Positions 11,364 through 20,354 of a stretch of 64,000 bases of DNA are shown piece by piece. Under the pieces are notes generated by a model that saw only the letters and a list, made by a program, of their open reading frames with translations, made no database searches and had not been told where the DNA came from. This DNA is from RPQJ01 sp963777725 (GTDB taxonomy: Bacteria; Pseudomonadota; Gammaproteobacteria; Steroidobacterales; Steroidobacteraceae). The first letter of the stretch is position 1. Every line of letters starts with the position of its first letter. Location of the stretch: the NCBI GenBank assembly GCA_963777725.1, contig CAVZRR010000002.1, positions 207,641-271,640 on the forward strand, given 5' to 3'. A program made the position numbers and the translations under genes.

Positions 11364-11405
11364 GCGCCGTGCGAAGTCTCCCGCAGGGAGACGCAGCTCA
11401 GGCGC
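11364..11405 (-). repeat. REP-like palindromic element, copy 2 (inverted)
   Basis: Read on the minus strand, this 42-base element begins GCGCCTGAGC and ends CGCACGGCGC, the same ends as copy 1. Its core hairpin is different (GTCTCCC/GGGAGAC at 11376-11392). Two opposed copies with shared ends and divergent cores resemble a bacterial interspersed mosaic element. Confidence 0.6.
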
Positions 11406-11416
11406 GGTGTTGCGAC

Positions 11417-11484
11417 GGCCGGTCGCGATGTTTTTTCGACCAAGCGCGCCCCGCGCGCGACTCGAAAAAACATCGCGACCGGCC
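11417..11484. repeat. Perfect 23-bp inverted repeat
   Basis: Arms 11417-11439 and 11462-11484 are exact reverse complements; each holds a six-base T or A run. The spacer is 22 GC-rich bases. It lies 57 bases past the stop of the minus-strand GGDEF/EAL gene, where it could end or protect that transcript. Confidence 0.8.
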
Positions 11485-11540
11485 GCTGCAGCCCGCAGCG
11501 AGTGCAGCGAACTCCGCCAGCGGGAGCTACGCCAAGGCGA

Positions 11541-14222
11541 TCAAGCGTTGACCACCGAGCGGGTGATGCGCTGCGGCGACGCGATCCCGTACCCCTGCGC
11601 ATAATCGACGCCGAGGTTCTTGAGCATCGTGATGATCTCGGCGTTCTCGGCAAACTCGGCGATCGTCAGCTTGCCGGTCAGGTGCCCGATCTCGTTGATG
11701 GAGCGGACCATCTCGCGGTCGATCGGGTCGTGCAGGATTTCCTTGACGAAGCTGCCGTCGATCTTGAGGAAATCCACCGGGAAGTGCTTCAGGTAACCGA
11801 ACGACGACAGGCCGGTGCCGAAGTCGTCGAGCGCGAACTTGCAGCCGAGCTCCTTGAGCGCCTGGATGAAGCGATTGGCCTGCGAGAAGCTCGCGATCGC
11901 GGCGGTCTCGGTGATCTCGAAGCAGATCTTCGACGCGTCGATGCCGCTGCGGTGGAACTGGTCGATCACGAACGGCAGGAACTTGTCGTCGCCGAGGCTC
12001 TGGCCGGACAGGTTGATCGAGCACAGCGTGAGGCGCTCGCGCTCGTCCGCTTCCGAGACCAGCCAGCGCAGCGCGTTCTCGATCACCCAGCGGTCGATCG
12101 CCGGCGTCAGTCCGTAGTGTTCGGCCGACTTGATGAAGTTGTCGGGCGAGACGATCTTGCCCTGCTCGTCCCTCATGCGCAGCAGCAGCTCGTAGTGCGC
12201 GCCCGGGTCGGGCTTCTGCAGCGGCAGGATCGTCATCCGGTACAGCTCGAAGCGGGACTCCTCGAGCGCGTTGTTGATGCGGGCGGCCCACTGCATCTCG
12301 CGGCGGCGGCGCATCAGGTCGATGTCGTTTTCCTGGAAGCTGTAGACGCGGTTGCGCCCCGCGTCCTTGGCCGCCGCGCAGGCGTTGTCCGCCGCCGAGA
12401 GCACCCCGGCCACGTCCTCGCTGTCGCCCGTGATCGGCACCACGCCCACGCTGCAGCCGAGCCGGAAGGTGCGCTCCTCCCAGACGAACTTGTAGTTGCG
12501 GATCGTCTCGCGCAGCTGCTCCGCCATCCGCAGCGCCTCGTCGAGCGAGCAGCTCTCGAGCAGCACGCCGAACTCGTCGCCGCCGAGGCGCGCGAGCGTG
12601 TCGCGCCAGCGGATCTTGGTCTTCAGCAGCGCACCGACCTGGCCGAGCAGCGCGTCGCCCGCACTGTGGCCGCAGGTGTCGTTGATGATCTTGAACTGGT
12701 CCACGTCGAGGTGGCACAGCGCGTAGGAGGTCTCGCGAGCCCGCGCGCTGCGCAGCGACCGCTCGAGCCGCAACTCGAATTCGCGCCGGTTGACGAGTCC
12801 GGTCAGGATGTCGTGGCTGGCGTGATAGGAAAGCTTGCGGTTCAGCTCCCGGCTCTCGCTGACGTCGTGGAACACCAGCACGCCGCCCGAGACCGCGCCC
12901 GAGCCGTCGCGGATCGGCGACGCCGTGCTCTCGATGTACATCTCGTTGCCGTCGCGCTTGATCAGCAGCGTCGGCCGCACCGACTTGATCGCACGGCTGC
13001 GCCGGATCGCGACCGACAACGGATTCTCGAGCGGCTCGCAGGTCTCCTCGTGGAAGCCGCGGAAGATGTCGTCGATGTGCTTGCCCTGCGCTTCCTCGAA
13101 GCGCCAGCCGGTCAGGTCCTCGGCGACCGGGTTCAGGTACTCGATGATCAGGTGCCCGTCGGTCGTGATGACGCCGTCGCCGATCGACTGCAGCGTGATC
13201 TGCGCGCTCTCCTTCTCCTTGAACAGCGCGTCCTCGTAGAGCTTGCGCTCGGTGATGTCGAGTTCGACGCCCACCAGGCGCCGCAGGCGGCCGCTCGAGT
13301 CCACCCGCGCCTTCGCGCGGCTCACCACCCAGCGCCACTCGCCGTTGGTATGGCGCATCCGGTGCACGCTCTCGAACATCGGGATCTTGCCCGCGATGTG
13401 GTCGCGGATCAGCGCCTGCACGCGCGCCATGTCGTCGCGGTGCACCAGCCGGCGCCAGTCGGGCGAGACGTGCGGGTCGTGCTCGTCGTAGCCCAGCATC
13501 TTGCGCCAGCGCGGCGAGAAGTAGACCGTGTTGTTCTCGACGTCGAAGTCCCAGAGGCCGTCGTTGGCGGACGGCAGCGAAAGGTCGTTGCGCTCCTCGA
13601 GCCGGGACAGGTAGCGCTGCACGCGCAGTCGCTCGAGCCCGGTCGCGAAGCTCGCGCCGACGAGCTTCAGCAGCAGGTGCAGGTTCGCGTCCCAGCCGGC
13701 TCGCGGCTGCGACGAGCAGAGCGCCATGAAGCCGGAGACGCGGCCACGCAGTGAAAAGCCGCAGATCAGCATCGAGCGGATGCCGAGTTCGGCGAACCGT
13801 GCCGCGTCCACTGCGAGTTCGCGTCGCGGTGCCAGCGTGTCGCGGAGTTCCAGGATGCGCAGGTGGTCGAGGCCGTTCGCGAGATAGGGCGTGCGTTCGA
13901 GCAGGTCGCCCTTCAGCACCTGCGGGTCGAAAGGCGTGAACAGTGCCGTGGCACTCGCGACGCGCTCGACCGTCTGCTTCTCGGCGTCGAACAGCGCGAT
14001 GCAGATGGCGTCGACCGCGGTGGCCTCGCGCAAGGCCTCGAGGTTGCGCTTGACGCAGTTGTCGCCGCCTTCGCTGGTGAGCGCCTGGAAGTCGACGGCG
14101 ACCTTGGTGGCCAGCACGTCGAGGCCGACGGCGGAGCGATTGCCGTTGCCGAAGACGACCTGAGTCGAGAGGAAGTCGGTGCCGTCCTGCTCGTCGCCGC
14201 CCTCGGGTGGGGAAATGGCCAT
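11541..14222 (-). CDS. GAF-PAS-PAS-GGDEF-EAL cyclic-di-GMP regulator
   Basis: An 893-residue bifunctional-type cyclic-di-GMP enzyme. A GAF-like domain (about 55-200) is followed by a PAS domain with PAC tail (about 215-335), a second PAS (about 345-465), a GGDEF domain and an EAL domain. The cyclase motif is intact (RLGGDEFGVLL, near residue 546). In the EAL domain the signature reads ELL in YELLLRMRD, but the other catalytic positions appear kept: NLSGQS, EITETAAI, LDDFGTG, KIDGSFV, AEFAENAE and QGYG. It could therefore make, break or only bind cyclic-di-GMP. No membrane segment is seen, so it is probably cytoplasmic. The location near pilin and envelope genes fits a surface-behaviour role. 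Confidence 0.92.
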   Translation of the reverse strand: MAISPPEGGDEQDGTDFLSTQVVFGNGNRSAVGLDVLATKVAVDFQALTSEGGDNCVKRNLEALREATAVDAICIALFDAEKQTVERVASATALFTPFDPQVLKGDLLERTPYLANGLDHLRILELRDTLAPRRELAVDAARFAELGIRSMLICGFSLRGRVSGFMALCSSQPRAGWDANLHLLLKLVGASFATGLERLRVQRYLSRLEERNDLSLPSANDGLWDFDVENNTVYFSPRWRKMLGYDEHDPHVSPDWRRLVHRDDMARVQALIRDHIAGKIPMFESVHRMRHTNGEWRWVVSRAKARVDSSGRLRRLVGVELDITERKLYEDALFKEKESAQITLQSIGDGVITTDGHLIIEYLNPVAEDLTGWRFEEAQGKHIDDIFRGFHEETCEPLENPLSVAIRRSRAIKSVRPTLLIKRDGNEMYIESTASPIRDGSGAVSGGVLVFHDVSESRELNRKLSYHASHDILTGLVNRREFELRLERSLRSARARETSYALCHLDVDQFKIINDTCGHSAGDALLGQVGALLKTKIRWRDTLARLGGDEFGVLLESCSLDEALRMAEQLRETIRNYKFVWEERTFRLGCSVGVVPITGDSEDVAGVLSAADNACAAAKDAGRNRVYSFQENDIDLMRRRREMQWAARINNALEESRFELYRMTILPLQKPDPGAHYELLLRMRDEQGKIVSPDNFIKSAEHYGLTPAIDRWVIENALRWLVSEADERERLTLCSINLSGQSLGDDKFLPFVIDQFHRSGIDASKICFEITETAAIASFSQANRFIQALKELGCKFALDDFGTGLSSFGYLKHFPVDFLKIDGSFVKEILHDPIDREMVRSINEIGHLTGKLTIAEFAENAEIITMLKNLGVDYAQGYGIASPQRITRSVVNA

Positions 14223-14355
14223 CGCGTTCGTTCGGACCCCTGCCGGTTTGCCTCAGTCTGTCAGTGCCGTGCGTGTCGCAGCGGAACTGACGCACACTTT
14301 GGAATGCTTATTGGGCAATCACTTGCGGCGCATTCTGTCATAGTGGATCAGGATA

Positions 14356-16122
14356 TCAAGCTAACCGTCTGTATTTAAAGAAGCATTCGGCGGCATGTAA
14401 AGCCTGGCCCGGGACCGATCGCCGCGCTCGACGCAGCCGGGATCCGCACCACCGGTCACCAGGATACCAGCGCTTGCGATTCTCCCGACCCATGTCCACC
14501 GCGGTCGCGCCCTTGAAGCAGGCCTCGAGCGCCGTACGGTTCATGAGCAGCGCCCGGCCGGGACGCGCGGCGAGCCAGGCCGACGCGTCCGCCGCTTCCG
14601 CAGCGTCCTCCCGCCAGCGCGCGTGCCCGAAATTCGTGCTCGGACGGCGCAACTGCAGCAGGTACTGCTCCTTGGCCCCGACCAGGCCGAGTTCGGCGAT
14701 GCCCGCACTCGCCTCTTCGACTCGCGCCATGAACGCGCGACCCGAGCGGTCCGCGTCGATGCGCGGATACACGACGAATCCGGCCGTCATCAGCAGAATT
14801 CCCAGCGTCGCTGCATAGGCGACCCAGCCATCGCGCTCGCGCAGCAACCAGATCGCCGCCGCGCCCGCGATCGCGACGATGGCGAGCGGCAGCACGGGTT
14901 GCAGCAGGTCCAGATCGACGATGCGAGCCGCCGCGCGCGAGTCGACCGCAACGTAGACTGCGGCGGCGGCCATCAGCGCCGTCAGCACGATCGCCAGCAC
15001 GAACGCGAGACGTCGCGGCCCGCGCGCCCGCAGCAGTTCCGGCAACCATGGAGCAGCGGCCATCGCGAGCGCCGGGACGGCGGGCAGCACGTAGACCCCG
15101 CGCTTGCCGGAGCTCAACGTGAAGAACAACAGCACGATGACGACCCAGGCGAGCAGCACGGCCACCAGCGTGTCGCGCTCGCGCAATGCGGTCCGCCAGC
15201 GCGGCCAGAGCCACGGCACCAGCGCGATTAACGGCAACCAGAGCGCCGGGATCACGTTCGTGAAGTAGTACCAGACCGGTGCGTGGTGATGCCAGGCGTC
15301 GGCGTAGCGAGTCACCGTCTGCTTGAACAGGATTTCATTGCGGTAGGCGAGCAGGTCGCCGCCGGCCGAGCTCGCAATGATCATCGGCACGAACCAGACG
15401 CCGATCGCGACCAGCAGCGTCGCCGCACCGGCCAGTGGCAGCCCGCGCGGGCCGTGCGCCGATGCGGGCCAGCCGCGCCGCGCGAGGATCGCATGCGGGA
15501 TCAGCGCCAGCAGCGGCAGGAACCCCACGCCCTTGGTGATGACACCGAACCCCGCCGCCGCCCAGCCCGCGAGATACCAGCCCGGCGCAGGGCCGAGCAC
15601 GAGGTGCCGCAGCAGCCCGTACAGGCTCAGCGTCGTGATGAAACACAGCACGCCGTCGATCTGCGCCTGCCGCGCCTGCCAGACGAACTGGAACGTGATC
15701 AGCAGGACGAACGCCCCGGCCAGTGCGACCTCGCGGCCGCGCGCGCGGCGCAGCAGGTCGTACACGAGCAGGGTCGTGCCGATCCCGGCCAGCAGCGAAG
15801 GCAGCAGGAATCCGACTCGCAACGAGCCCGTCAGGGCCATCGAGGCCGCCATCAACCAGAAGAATAACGGCGGCTTGTCGGCATACAGGTCGCCGCCGAC
15901 GCGCGGAAACAGCCAGTCGCCGCTGCGTAGCATGTCCTGCGCAACGAGTGCGAAGCGCGGCTCGTCCGCCGGCCATGGATCCCGCAGGCCGAGGCCCGTC
16001 GCCATCAACAGCAGCGCCAGCACGATCAGCACAAGCAGGTCGAGCAGCACGTCGCGATCCGACGCGCGGCCGGCCCGCAACAGCCGATCGAGCCAGGTCG
16101 AGCCTGATCCGGGCACCGCCAC
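14356..16122 (-). CDS. ArnT-like glycosyltransferase (GT39/GT83, PMT superfamily)
   Basis: A polytopic inner-membrane glycosyltransferase of 588 residues with about a dozen hydrophobic helices. ArnT-type enzymes transfer a sugar from an undecaprenyl-phosphate donor to lipid A or another envelope acceptor. Family hallmarks are DEPRFALVAQDML in the first periplasmic loop, LYADKPPLFFWLMA, and SSGKRGVYVLPAVPAL. The GTG at 16122 directly follows the stop of the GT2 gene, which would make the lipid-linked donor, as ArnC does for ArnT. The sugar cannot be read from sequence; no arnA or arnB homologue is in the window. The basic C-terminal tail after about residue 555 is unusual. Confidence 0.85.
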   Translation of the reverse strand: MAVPGSGSTWLDRLLRAGRASDRDVLLDLLVLIVLALLLMATGLGLRDPWPADEPRFALVAQDMLRSGDWLFPRVGGDLYADKPPLFFWLMAASMALTGSLRVGFLLPSLLAGIGTTLLVYDLLRRARGREVALAGAFVLLITFQFVWQARQAQIDGVLCFITTLSLYGLLRHLVLGPAPGWYLAGWAAAGFGVITKGVGFLPLLALIPHAILARRGWPASAHGPRGLPLAGAATLLVAIGVWFVPMIIASSAGGDLLAYRNEILFKQTVTRYADAWHHHAPVWYYFTNVIPALWLPLIALVPWLWPRWRTALRERDTLVAVLLAWVVIVLLFFTLSSGKRGVYVLPAVPALAMAAAPWLPELLRARGPRRLAFVLAIVLTALMAAAAVYVAVDSRAAARIVDLDLLQPVLPLAIVAIAGAAAIWLLRERDGWVAYAATLGILLMTAGFVVYPRIDADRSGRAFMARVEEASAGIAELGLVGAKEQYLLQLRRPSTNFGHARWREDAAEAADASAWLAARPGRALLMNRTALEACFKGATAVDMGRENRKRWYPGDRWCGSRLRRARRSVPGQALHAAECFFKYRRLA

Positions 16123-16884
16123 TCAGGCGTCCTCGTCGATGCGGATGCGCGGCGACGCGCGGCGAATCAGCCACATCACGCCGAACAGGTCGACGATGCC
16201 GACCCACAGGCGGTTGTGAAGCCCGTACTTCGACGTGCCCCGCGTGCGCTGCCGATGGTTGACCGGCACGGAAACGACGGCATAACCCTCGCGCTGGAAC
16301 AGCGCGGGCATGAATCGGTGCATGTGGTTGAAGCGCGGCATGTCGAGGAACACGCCGCGATCGAACACCTTGATGCCGCAACCGGTGTCCGGCGTGCCGT
16401 CCTTCAGCAAGCCGCCGCGCACGCCGTTCGCCACGCGCGAAGACAGGCGCCTCAGCCAGGTGTCGCGCCGGGTCGTCCGGTTGCCCATCACGAGGCGCAG
16501 CCGGGGCGTCGCCGAGCCACGCGCAGCGTCCAGCAGCTGCGGAATGTCCGCTGGATCGTTCTGGCCGTCGCCGTCGAGCGTCGCGATCCACGGCGCCCGC
16601 GCCTCGCGCACGCCGGTCGCCACGGCCGCGCTCTGGCCCGAACGCACCGAGTGTCGGATCAGCCGGATCTCCGGCATCGACTCCAGGCGGGCGCTCCGCA
16701 CGGCCTGCGCCGTGCCGTCCGTGCTGCCGTCGTCGACGAAGATCGTTTCGTAGCGATAGCGGCCCTCGAGCGCCGCATGAATTTCCCGGGCCAGCGGCAG
16801 GACGTTGTCCTGTTCATTGCAGACGGGAATCACGACCGACACGTCGAGGCCCCGGGTCGGCTCGTTGGCTTGGGAAAATGTCAA
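16123..16884 (-). CDS. Glycosyltransferase family 2 (polyprenyl-phosphate sugar transferase type)
   Basis: A 253-residue GT-A fold enzyme that by family loads a sugar from a nucleotide donor onto a polyprenyl phosphate. Visible motifs are VSVVIPVCNEQDN, FVDDGSTDG, the metal-binding DGDGQNDP and NHRQRTRGTSKYG. It lacks the two C-terminal membrane helices of ArnC/GtrB proteins but has a hydrophobic stretch near residues 230-242. The start is a TTG at 16884 with no clear ribosome binding site. It is directly followed by the ArnT-like gene, so the pair probably forms a donor-synthesis and transfer module. Confidence 0.87.
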   Translation of the reverse strand: MTFSQANEPTRGLDVSVVIPVCNEQDNVLPLAREIHAALEGRYRYETIFVDDGSTDGTAQAVRSARLESMPEIRLIRHSVRSGQSAAVATGVREARAPWIATLDGDGQNDPADIPQLLDAARGSATPRLRLVMGNRTTRRDTWLRRLSSRVANGVRGGLLKDGTPDTGCGIKVFDRGVFLDMPRFNHMHRFMPALFQREGYAVVSVPVNHRQRTRGTSKYGLHNRLWVGIVDLFGVMWLIRRASPRIRIDEDA

Positions 16885-16983
16885 GATGAGGACTCGGCTG
16901 AGAGAACGCTAGTATAGACCTTGCCTTGGCGCAGTCTGAAGGCAAGCTGCCAGGGCTGCCACGATCACACCGGACGACAGTCT

Positions 16984-17652
16984 TTGACCGATCACCCCGC
17001 CCCGCTGCACGCCCATGGCTCGGACAGCCGCCGTCTCGGCTGGGCGCTCGCCATCACGGCGACGTTCATGGTGCTCGAGGTCGTCGGCGGATTGATCTCA
17101 GGCTCGCTTGCGTTGCTCGCCGACGCCGGGCACATGCTCACGGATACGGCGGCCCTGATGCTGGCCTGGTTTGCTGCGCGCATCAGCCAGCGTTCCGCCA
17201 GCAATGCGCGCGCCGGCGATCATCACCGGGTGCAGGTCCTCGCAGCTTTCGTCAATTCGCTGGCGCTGCTCGTCGTGGTCGCCTGGATCTTCTGGGAAGC
17301 GGCCCAGCGCCTCGAGGCGCCGCGCGAGATCGCTGGCGGCACCATGCTCGGCATCGCGTTGCTCGGACTGCTCGCCAACCTGGCCGTGCTGCGCGTGCTC
17401 GGGGGCAGCGACGGGGACAACCTGAACGTGTCTGCGGCGCGCCTGCACGTGCTCGGCGACCTGCTCGGCTCGATCGCGGCGAGCGTCGCGGCCATCGTGG
17501 TCCTGACGACGGGCTGGACTCCGATCGACCCGCTGCTCTCGATGCTGGTCGCGCTGCTGATCCTGCGCGGCGCGCTGTCGCTGCTGCTCAAGACGGGCCG
17601 GTCACTGCTGGTTGGCCGGGCCGCGACACCCAAGACGGACGAGATCGCATGA
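16984..17652 (+). CDS. Cation diffusion facilitator, short form lacking the cytoplasmic domain
   Basis: A divalent metal exporter (zinc, cobalt or iron) of the CDF family, about 222 residues with six predicted membrane helices. The helix II metal site is seen in ADAGHMLTDTAAL, and the helix V partner in RLHVLGDLLGSIAA. The N terminus has a few histidines (TDHPAPLHAHG). Family members usually have a C-terminal cytoplasmic domain of about 80 residues; this one stops about 20 residues after helix VI. The stop overlaps the next ATG (ATGA), so the short form looks real rather than broken. Start is a TTG at 16984 by comparison; TTG 16921 is possible and ribosome sites are weak. Confidence 0.85.
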   Translation: MTDHPAPLHAHGSDSRRLGWALAITATFMVLEVVGGLISGSLALLADAGHMLTDTAALMLAWFAARISQRSASNARAGDHHRVQVLAAFVNSLALLVVVAWIFWEAAQRLEAPREIAGGTMLGIALLGLLANLAVLRVLGGSDGDNLNVSAARLHVLGDLLGSIAASVAAIVVLTTGWTPIDPLLSMLVALLILRGALSLLLKTGRSLLVGRAATPKTDEIA

Positions 17653-18405
17653 GCGACGCCGACGAGCAGCCCGAGCAGCAGCAACTGCGCAACACGCTCT
17701 ACCGGAAAGTGACGCGCGGGCGCCGGCGGCTGAGCCGCGGACGCATGCTGGTCTATCGCGTGGCCGTGTTCGTCGCGTGGCGACTGATCCACCTGTTCTG
17801 GGCCACGTGCCGCGTGCAGCGCGTGCTCGGCCTGGAGCAGGCCCGCGCGACGGTCCGCGAGTCGCGCTCGGTGATCCCGGTGTACTGGCACCAGCACACG
17901 CTGTTCGGCGTGCGCGCGCTGCTCGACCTGCGCCCGGAGGGCCTCAAGGTCGGCTTCCTGATCAGCCCGTCCGTCGACGGCACCGCACCCGCGATGCTGG
18001 TCGGCAAGGTGGGCGGTCACGTGGTCCGGGGGTCATCGACTCACACCGGTGCGCGGGCGCTCCGCGATTACTACGAGACCATCGTCAAGCAGGAGATCTC
18101 GCCGGCGATCACGCCCGACGGGCCACGCGGACCGATTGCACGAGTTCAAGCCTGGCGCCGTGATGCTGGCGCAGCTCACCGGCAAGCCGATCCTGCCGGT
18201 CAGCATCGCGGCGTCGCACACGTGGCGGTTCGGCACCTGGGATCGCTTCGAGCTGCCACTGCCGTTCAGCCGCATCGTGATCGCCTACGGCGAGCCCGTG
18301 AAGATGCCGCGCGGCATCGACGCGGAATCGCTGGCGCGCCTGCAGGTCGAGATGGCCGATCGGCTCAAGGCGCTGCAGGCACAGGCCCGAGCTGCGCTGG
18401 ACTGA
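17649..18405 (+). CDS. DUF374 lysophospholipid acyltransferase-like protein (frameshifted here)
   Basis: A membrane-associated acyltransferase-like protein of the DUF374 family, about 251 residues when corrected. The N-terminal helix is followed by IPVYWHQHTLFGV (the HX4-type acceptor site region), then TPDGPRGP and, in another frame, HEFKPGAVMLAQLTG and WDRFELPLPFSR. These parts belong together, so one extra base lies near 18135, between CCG and TTG. DUF374 includes LpxJ, a lipid A secondary acyltransferase of some Campylobacterota. It starts inside the CDF stop (ATGA). Its last 41 bases overlap the convergent phosphopantetheinyl transferase gene. Confidence 0.82.
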
Positions 18406-18985
18406 CCTCCTCGATGCTGACCCGCGCGACCGGTCCAACGGTCGCCAGCCGCGCCACGACCCCTTCCCGCAGCGACAGCGATCGCAGTTGCACCGTGACC
18501 TCCCCGACTTGCGCCGTTGCGAGGTCCGGCGCCAGCACGACGCGACCGGCAGATCGCAGGCCCAGGCCCACCGCCTTGAGTGACGCTTCGGTTGCGGTCC
18601 ACCGCTCGAGCCGCCTCAGCTGCGCCTCTCGGCCCTCCGGCGACCCGACGCCGTCCTCGACGTCGAGACCGAGCTCGCAGCACGAGCTGAGCGCGACGGC
18701 GACGCGCGTCGCGCAGTGAGCGACGCTGAATCGGGGTCCGCCCTCGACGTATGGCTTGCCTTCGTGCGGAAAGACGATTCGTCCCGGATCGAGCGGACCG
18801 GCATCCAGGCGCACCGCGCCCTGCATCAGCAGATCGATGGCCGCAAGGCTGGCCCGCCTCGCGATCGCGTCGCAGCGCTCGAGCTGCAGGCGACGGGCAT
18901 AGGCCAGCTGCGGCAACAGCACCGTATCGAGCGCGGAGCCAAAATGACCCGGAAGTGCCGCGTGTAGTACGATGACCGCGTTCAT
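18365..18985 (-). CDS. 4'-phosphopantetheinyl transferase superfamily protein
   Basis: A 206-residue Sfp/EntD-type enzyme that would transfer phosphopantetheine from CoA to a carrier-protein serine. It shows PRFSVAHC (the usual (F/Y)N(L/V)SH region), GLDVED with the magnesium ligands D108 and E110, and WTATEASLKAVGLGL matching the WxxKEAxxKA motif. In that last motif the first lysine is threonine (T132), while the glutamate (E133) and second lysine (K137) remain. It is divergent from the P450 gene, and the nearest carrier domain in the window is on the acyl-AMP ligase at 22.1 kb. That domain is its likely substrate. Confidence 0.85.
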   Translation of the reverse strand: MNAVIVLHAALPGHFGSALDTVLLPQLAYARRLQLERCDAIARRASLAAIDLLMQGAVRLDAGPLDPGRIVFPHEGKPYVEGGPRFSVAHCATRVAVALSSCCELGLDVEDGVGSPEGREAQLRRLERWTATEASLKAVGLGLRSAGRVVLAPDLATAQVGEVTVQLRSLSLREGVVARLATVGPVARVSIEEVSPAQLGPVPAAP

Positions 18986-19033
18986 TTGCAGCGATTTTCT
19001 GCTCGCGCGTCGCAACCCGCCAGTCGGCCCAAC

Positions 19034-20354
19034 ATGACTCTCTCTCCCCGCCGATTGCCGTCGGACGAACCGCCGGGACCACCAGAGCCGCTCGACCTCG
19101 GCGACGCAGACGACTCCATCGACCTGATGCTGGAGTGGTTCGCCGCACACGGCGACACCTATCGTGTGTTCTCGCCGGGCCGCGACTCGTGGACCTGGGT
19201 CGTCCATCACCCGGACGACGTCAAGCGCGTGATGGTGACGAACCACCGCAACTACACCAAGGGCGTGGGCATGGACCGGGTGCGGCTGCTGCTCGGCAAC
19301 GGCCTGATCACCAGCGACGGCGAGTTCTGGCGCCGCCAGCGACGCATGACGCAACCGGCGTTCCACCGCAAGGTCATCGAGCGATTTGCCGGCGTGATCG
19401 ACGAATTGAACACAGCCGTGTTCGACCGCTGGGCCGCTGCCGCCGAGCGGGGCGAACCCGTCAACCTGACGCAGGGCATGAGCGAACTCGCGCTCGACGT
19501 CGTGCTGCACTCGATCTTCAGCGAGGACCTCGGGCGCCTGGTCACGGACCTGAACGAAAGCCCGTTCATGATGGTCACCCGCGAATCGAAGCGCGACCCG
19601 CGCTTCGCTTACGAATTCCGGCAGCTCGGCACCGTCGTGCAGCAGATCATCCGGCAGCGGCGCGCGCACGGCCAACGGCACTGTCGACTTCACGCAGATG
19701 CTGATGGAGTTCAAGGACCCGGACACGCAGGCCGGCATGACCGAGCGCGAACTCCTCGACGAGATCCTGACCCTCGTCGTCGCGGGACACGAGACGACCG
19801 CGAGCACGTTGAACTGGACCTGGTGGCTGGTCTCCCAGCATCCGGAGGTCGAGCGGCGCCTGCAGGAGGAGCAGGACCGCGTCGGTCCGCTCGGCGCCGG
19901 CGCGACCTACGCCGACCTCGAGCGCCTGCCCTACACGCTGGCCGTGCTGCAGGAGGCGCTGCGCCTGTACCCGCCGGCCTGGATCCTGACGCGGCGCGCG
20001 ATCGGGCAGGACAAACTCGGTGGCTACGACGTGCCGCCCGGCACCGACGTGTTCCTGAGTCCGTTCGTGATACACCGGCACCCGGCCTTCTGGGACAATG
20101 CCGATCGCTTCGATCCGGGGCGTTTCGAGCCCGGGCGCGGCGAGGCCCGGCACAAGTTCGCCTACCTGCCTTTCGGCGCCGGACCGCGGCATTGCATCGG
20201 CGAGAACTTCTCGATTTTCGAGATGATGCTGCACGTGAACGGCGCCGCTCGCCGCTTCCGGCTGCGGCCGACGGACACGGCACCGGTAACGATGGAGGCA
20301 CGCATCAACCTGCGTACCACCCGTGACATCCAGATGATGGTGGAAAAAAGATGA
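19034..20354 (+). CDS. Cytochrome P450 (frameshifted here)
   Basis: A heme monooxygenase of about 439 residues when corrected. The I-helix motif AGHETTA, the K-helix EALRLYPP, and the heme-binding loop FGAGPRHCIGENFS with its cysteine ligand are all present. The N-terminal part (from the ATG at 19034) and the C-terminal part are in different frames; the join lies within 19661-19673, a run of alternating G and C, and one extra base explains it. There is no N-terminal membrane anchor, as expected for a bacterial P450. It overlaps the next start (ATGA) and is coupled to the acyl-AMP ligase, which suggests an acyl chain as substrate. Its redox partners are not in the window. Confidence 0.9.

Larger units (their letters stand above)
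11060..11540. other. Non-coding stretch with nested inverted repeats
   Basis: No gene is supported between nadC and the GGDEF/EAL gene. The stretch holds at least four separate inverted repeats, listed individually. Short arms GTGGTGGGCG (11083-11092) and CGCCCACCAC (11221-11230) enclose the first two. Short open frames here cross the palindromes and look like chance. Confidence 0.8.

Noticed and set aside
11060..11540. Integron attC site or structured riboswitch
   Set aside because: The palindromes lack paired GTTRRRY/RYYYAAC core sites, no integrase or cassette is near, and the downstream gene is on the other strand with its 3' end here.
11258..11551. Small genes in the nadC-GGDEF gap
   Set aside because: The open frames run across perfect inverted repeats, have no ribosome binding sites of note and no recognisable composition.
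11277..13754. Plus-strand open frame of 825 codons opposite the GGDEF/EAL gene
   Set aside because: The minus strand carries intact GAF, PAS, GGDEF and EAL motifs. This frame has none and begins within palindromic non-coding sequence.
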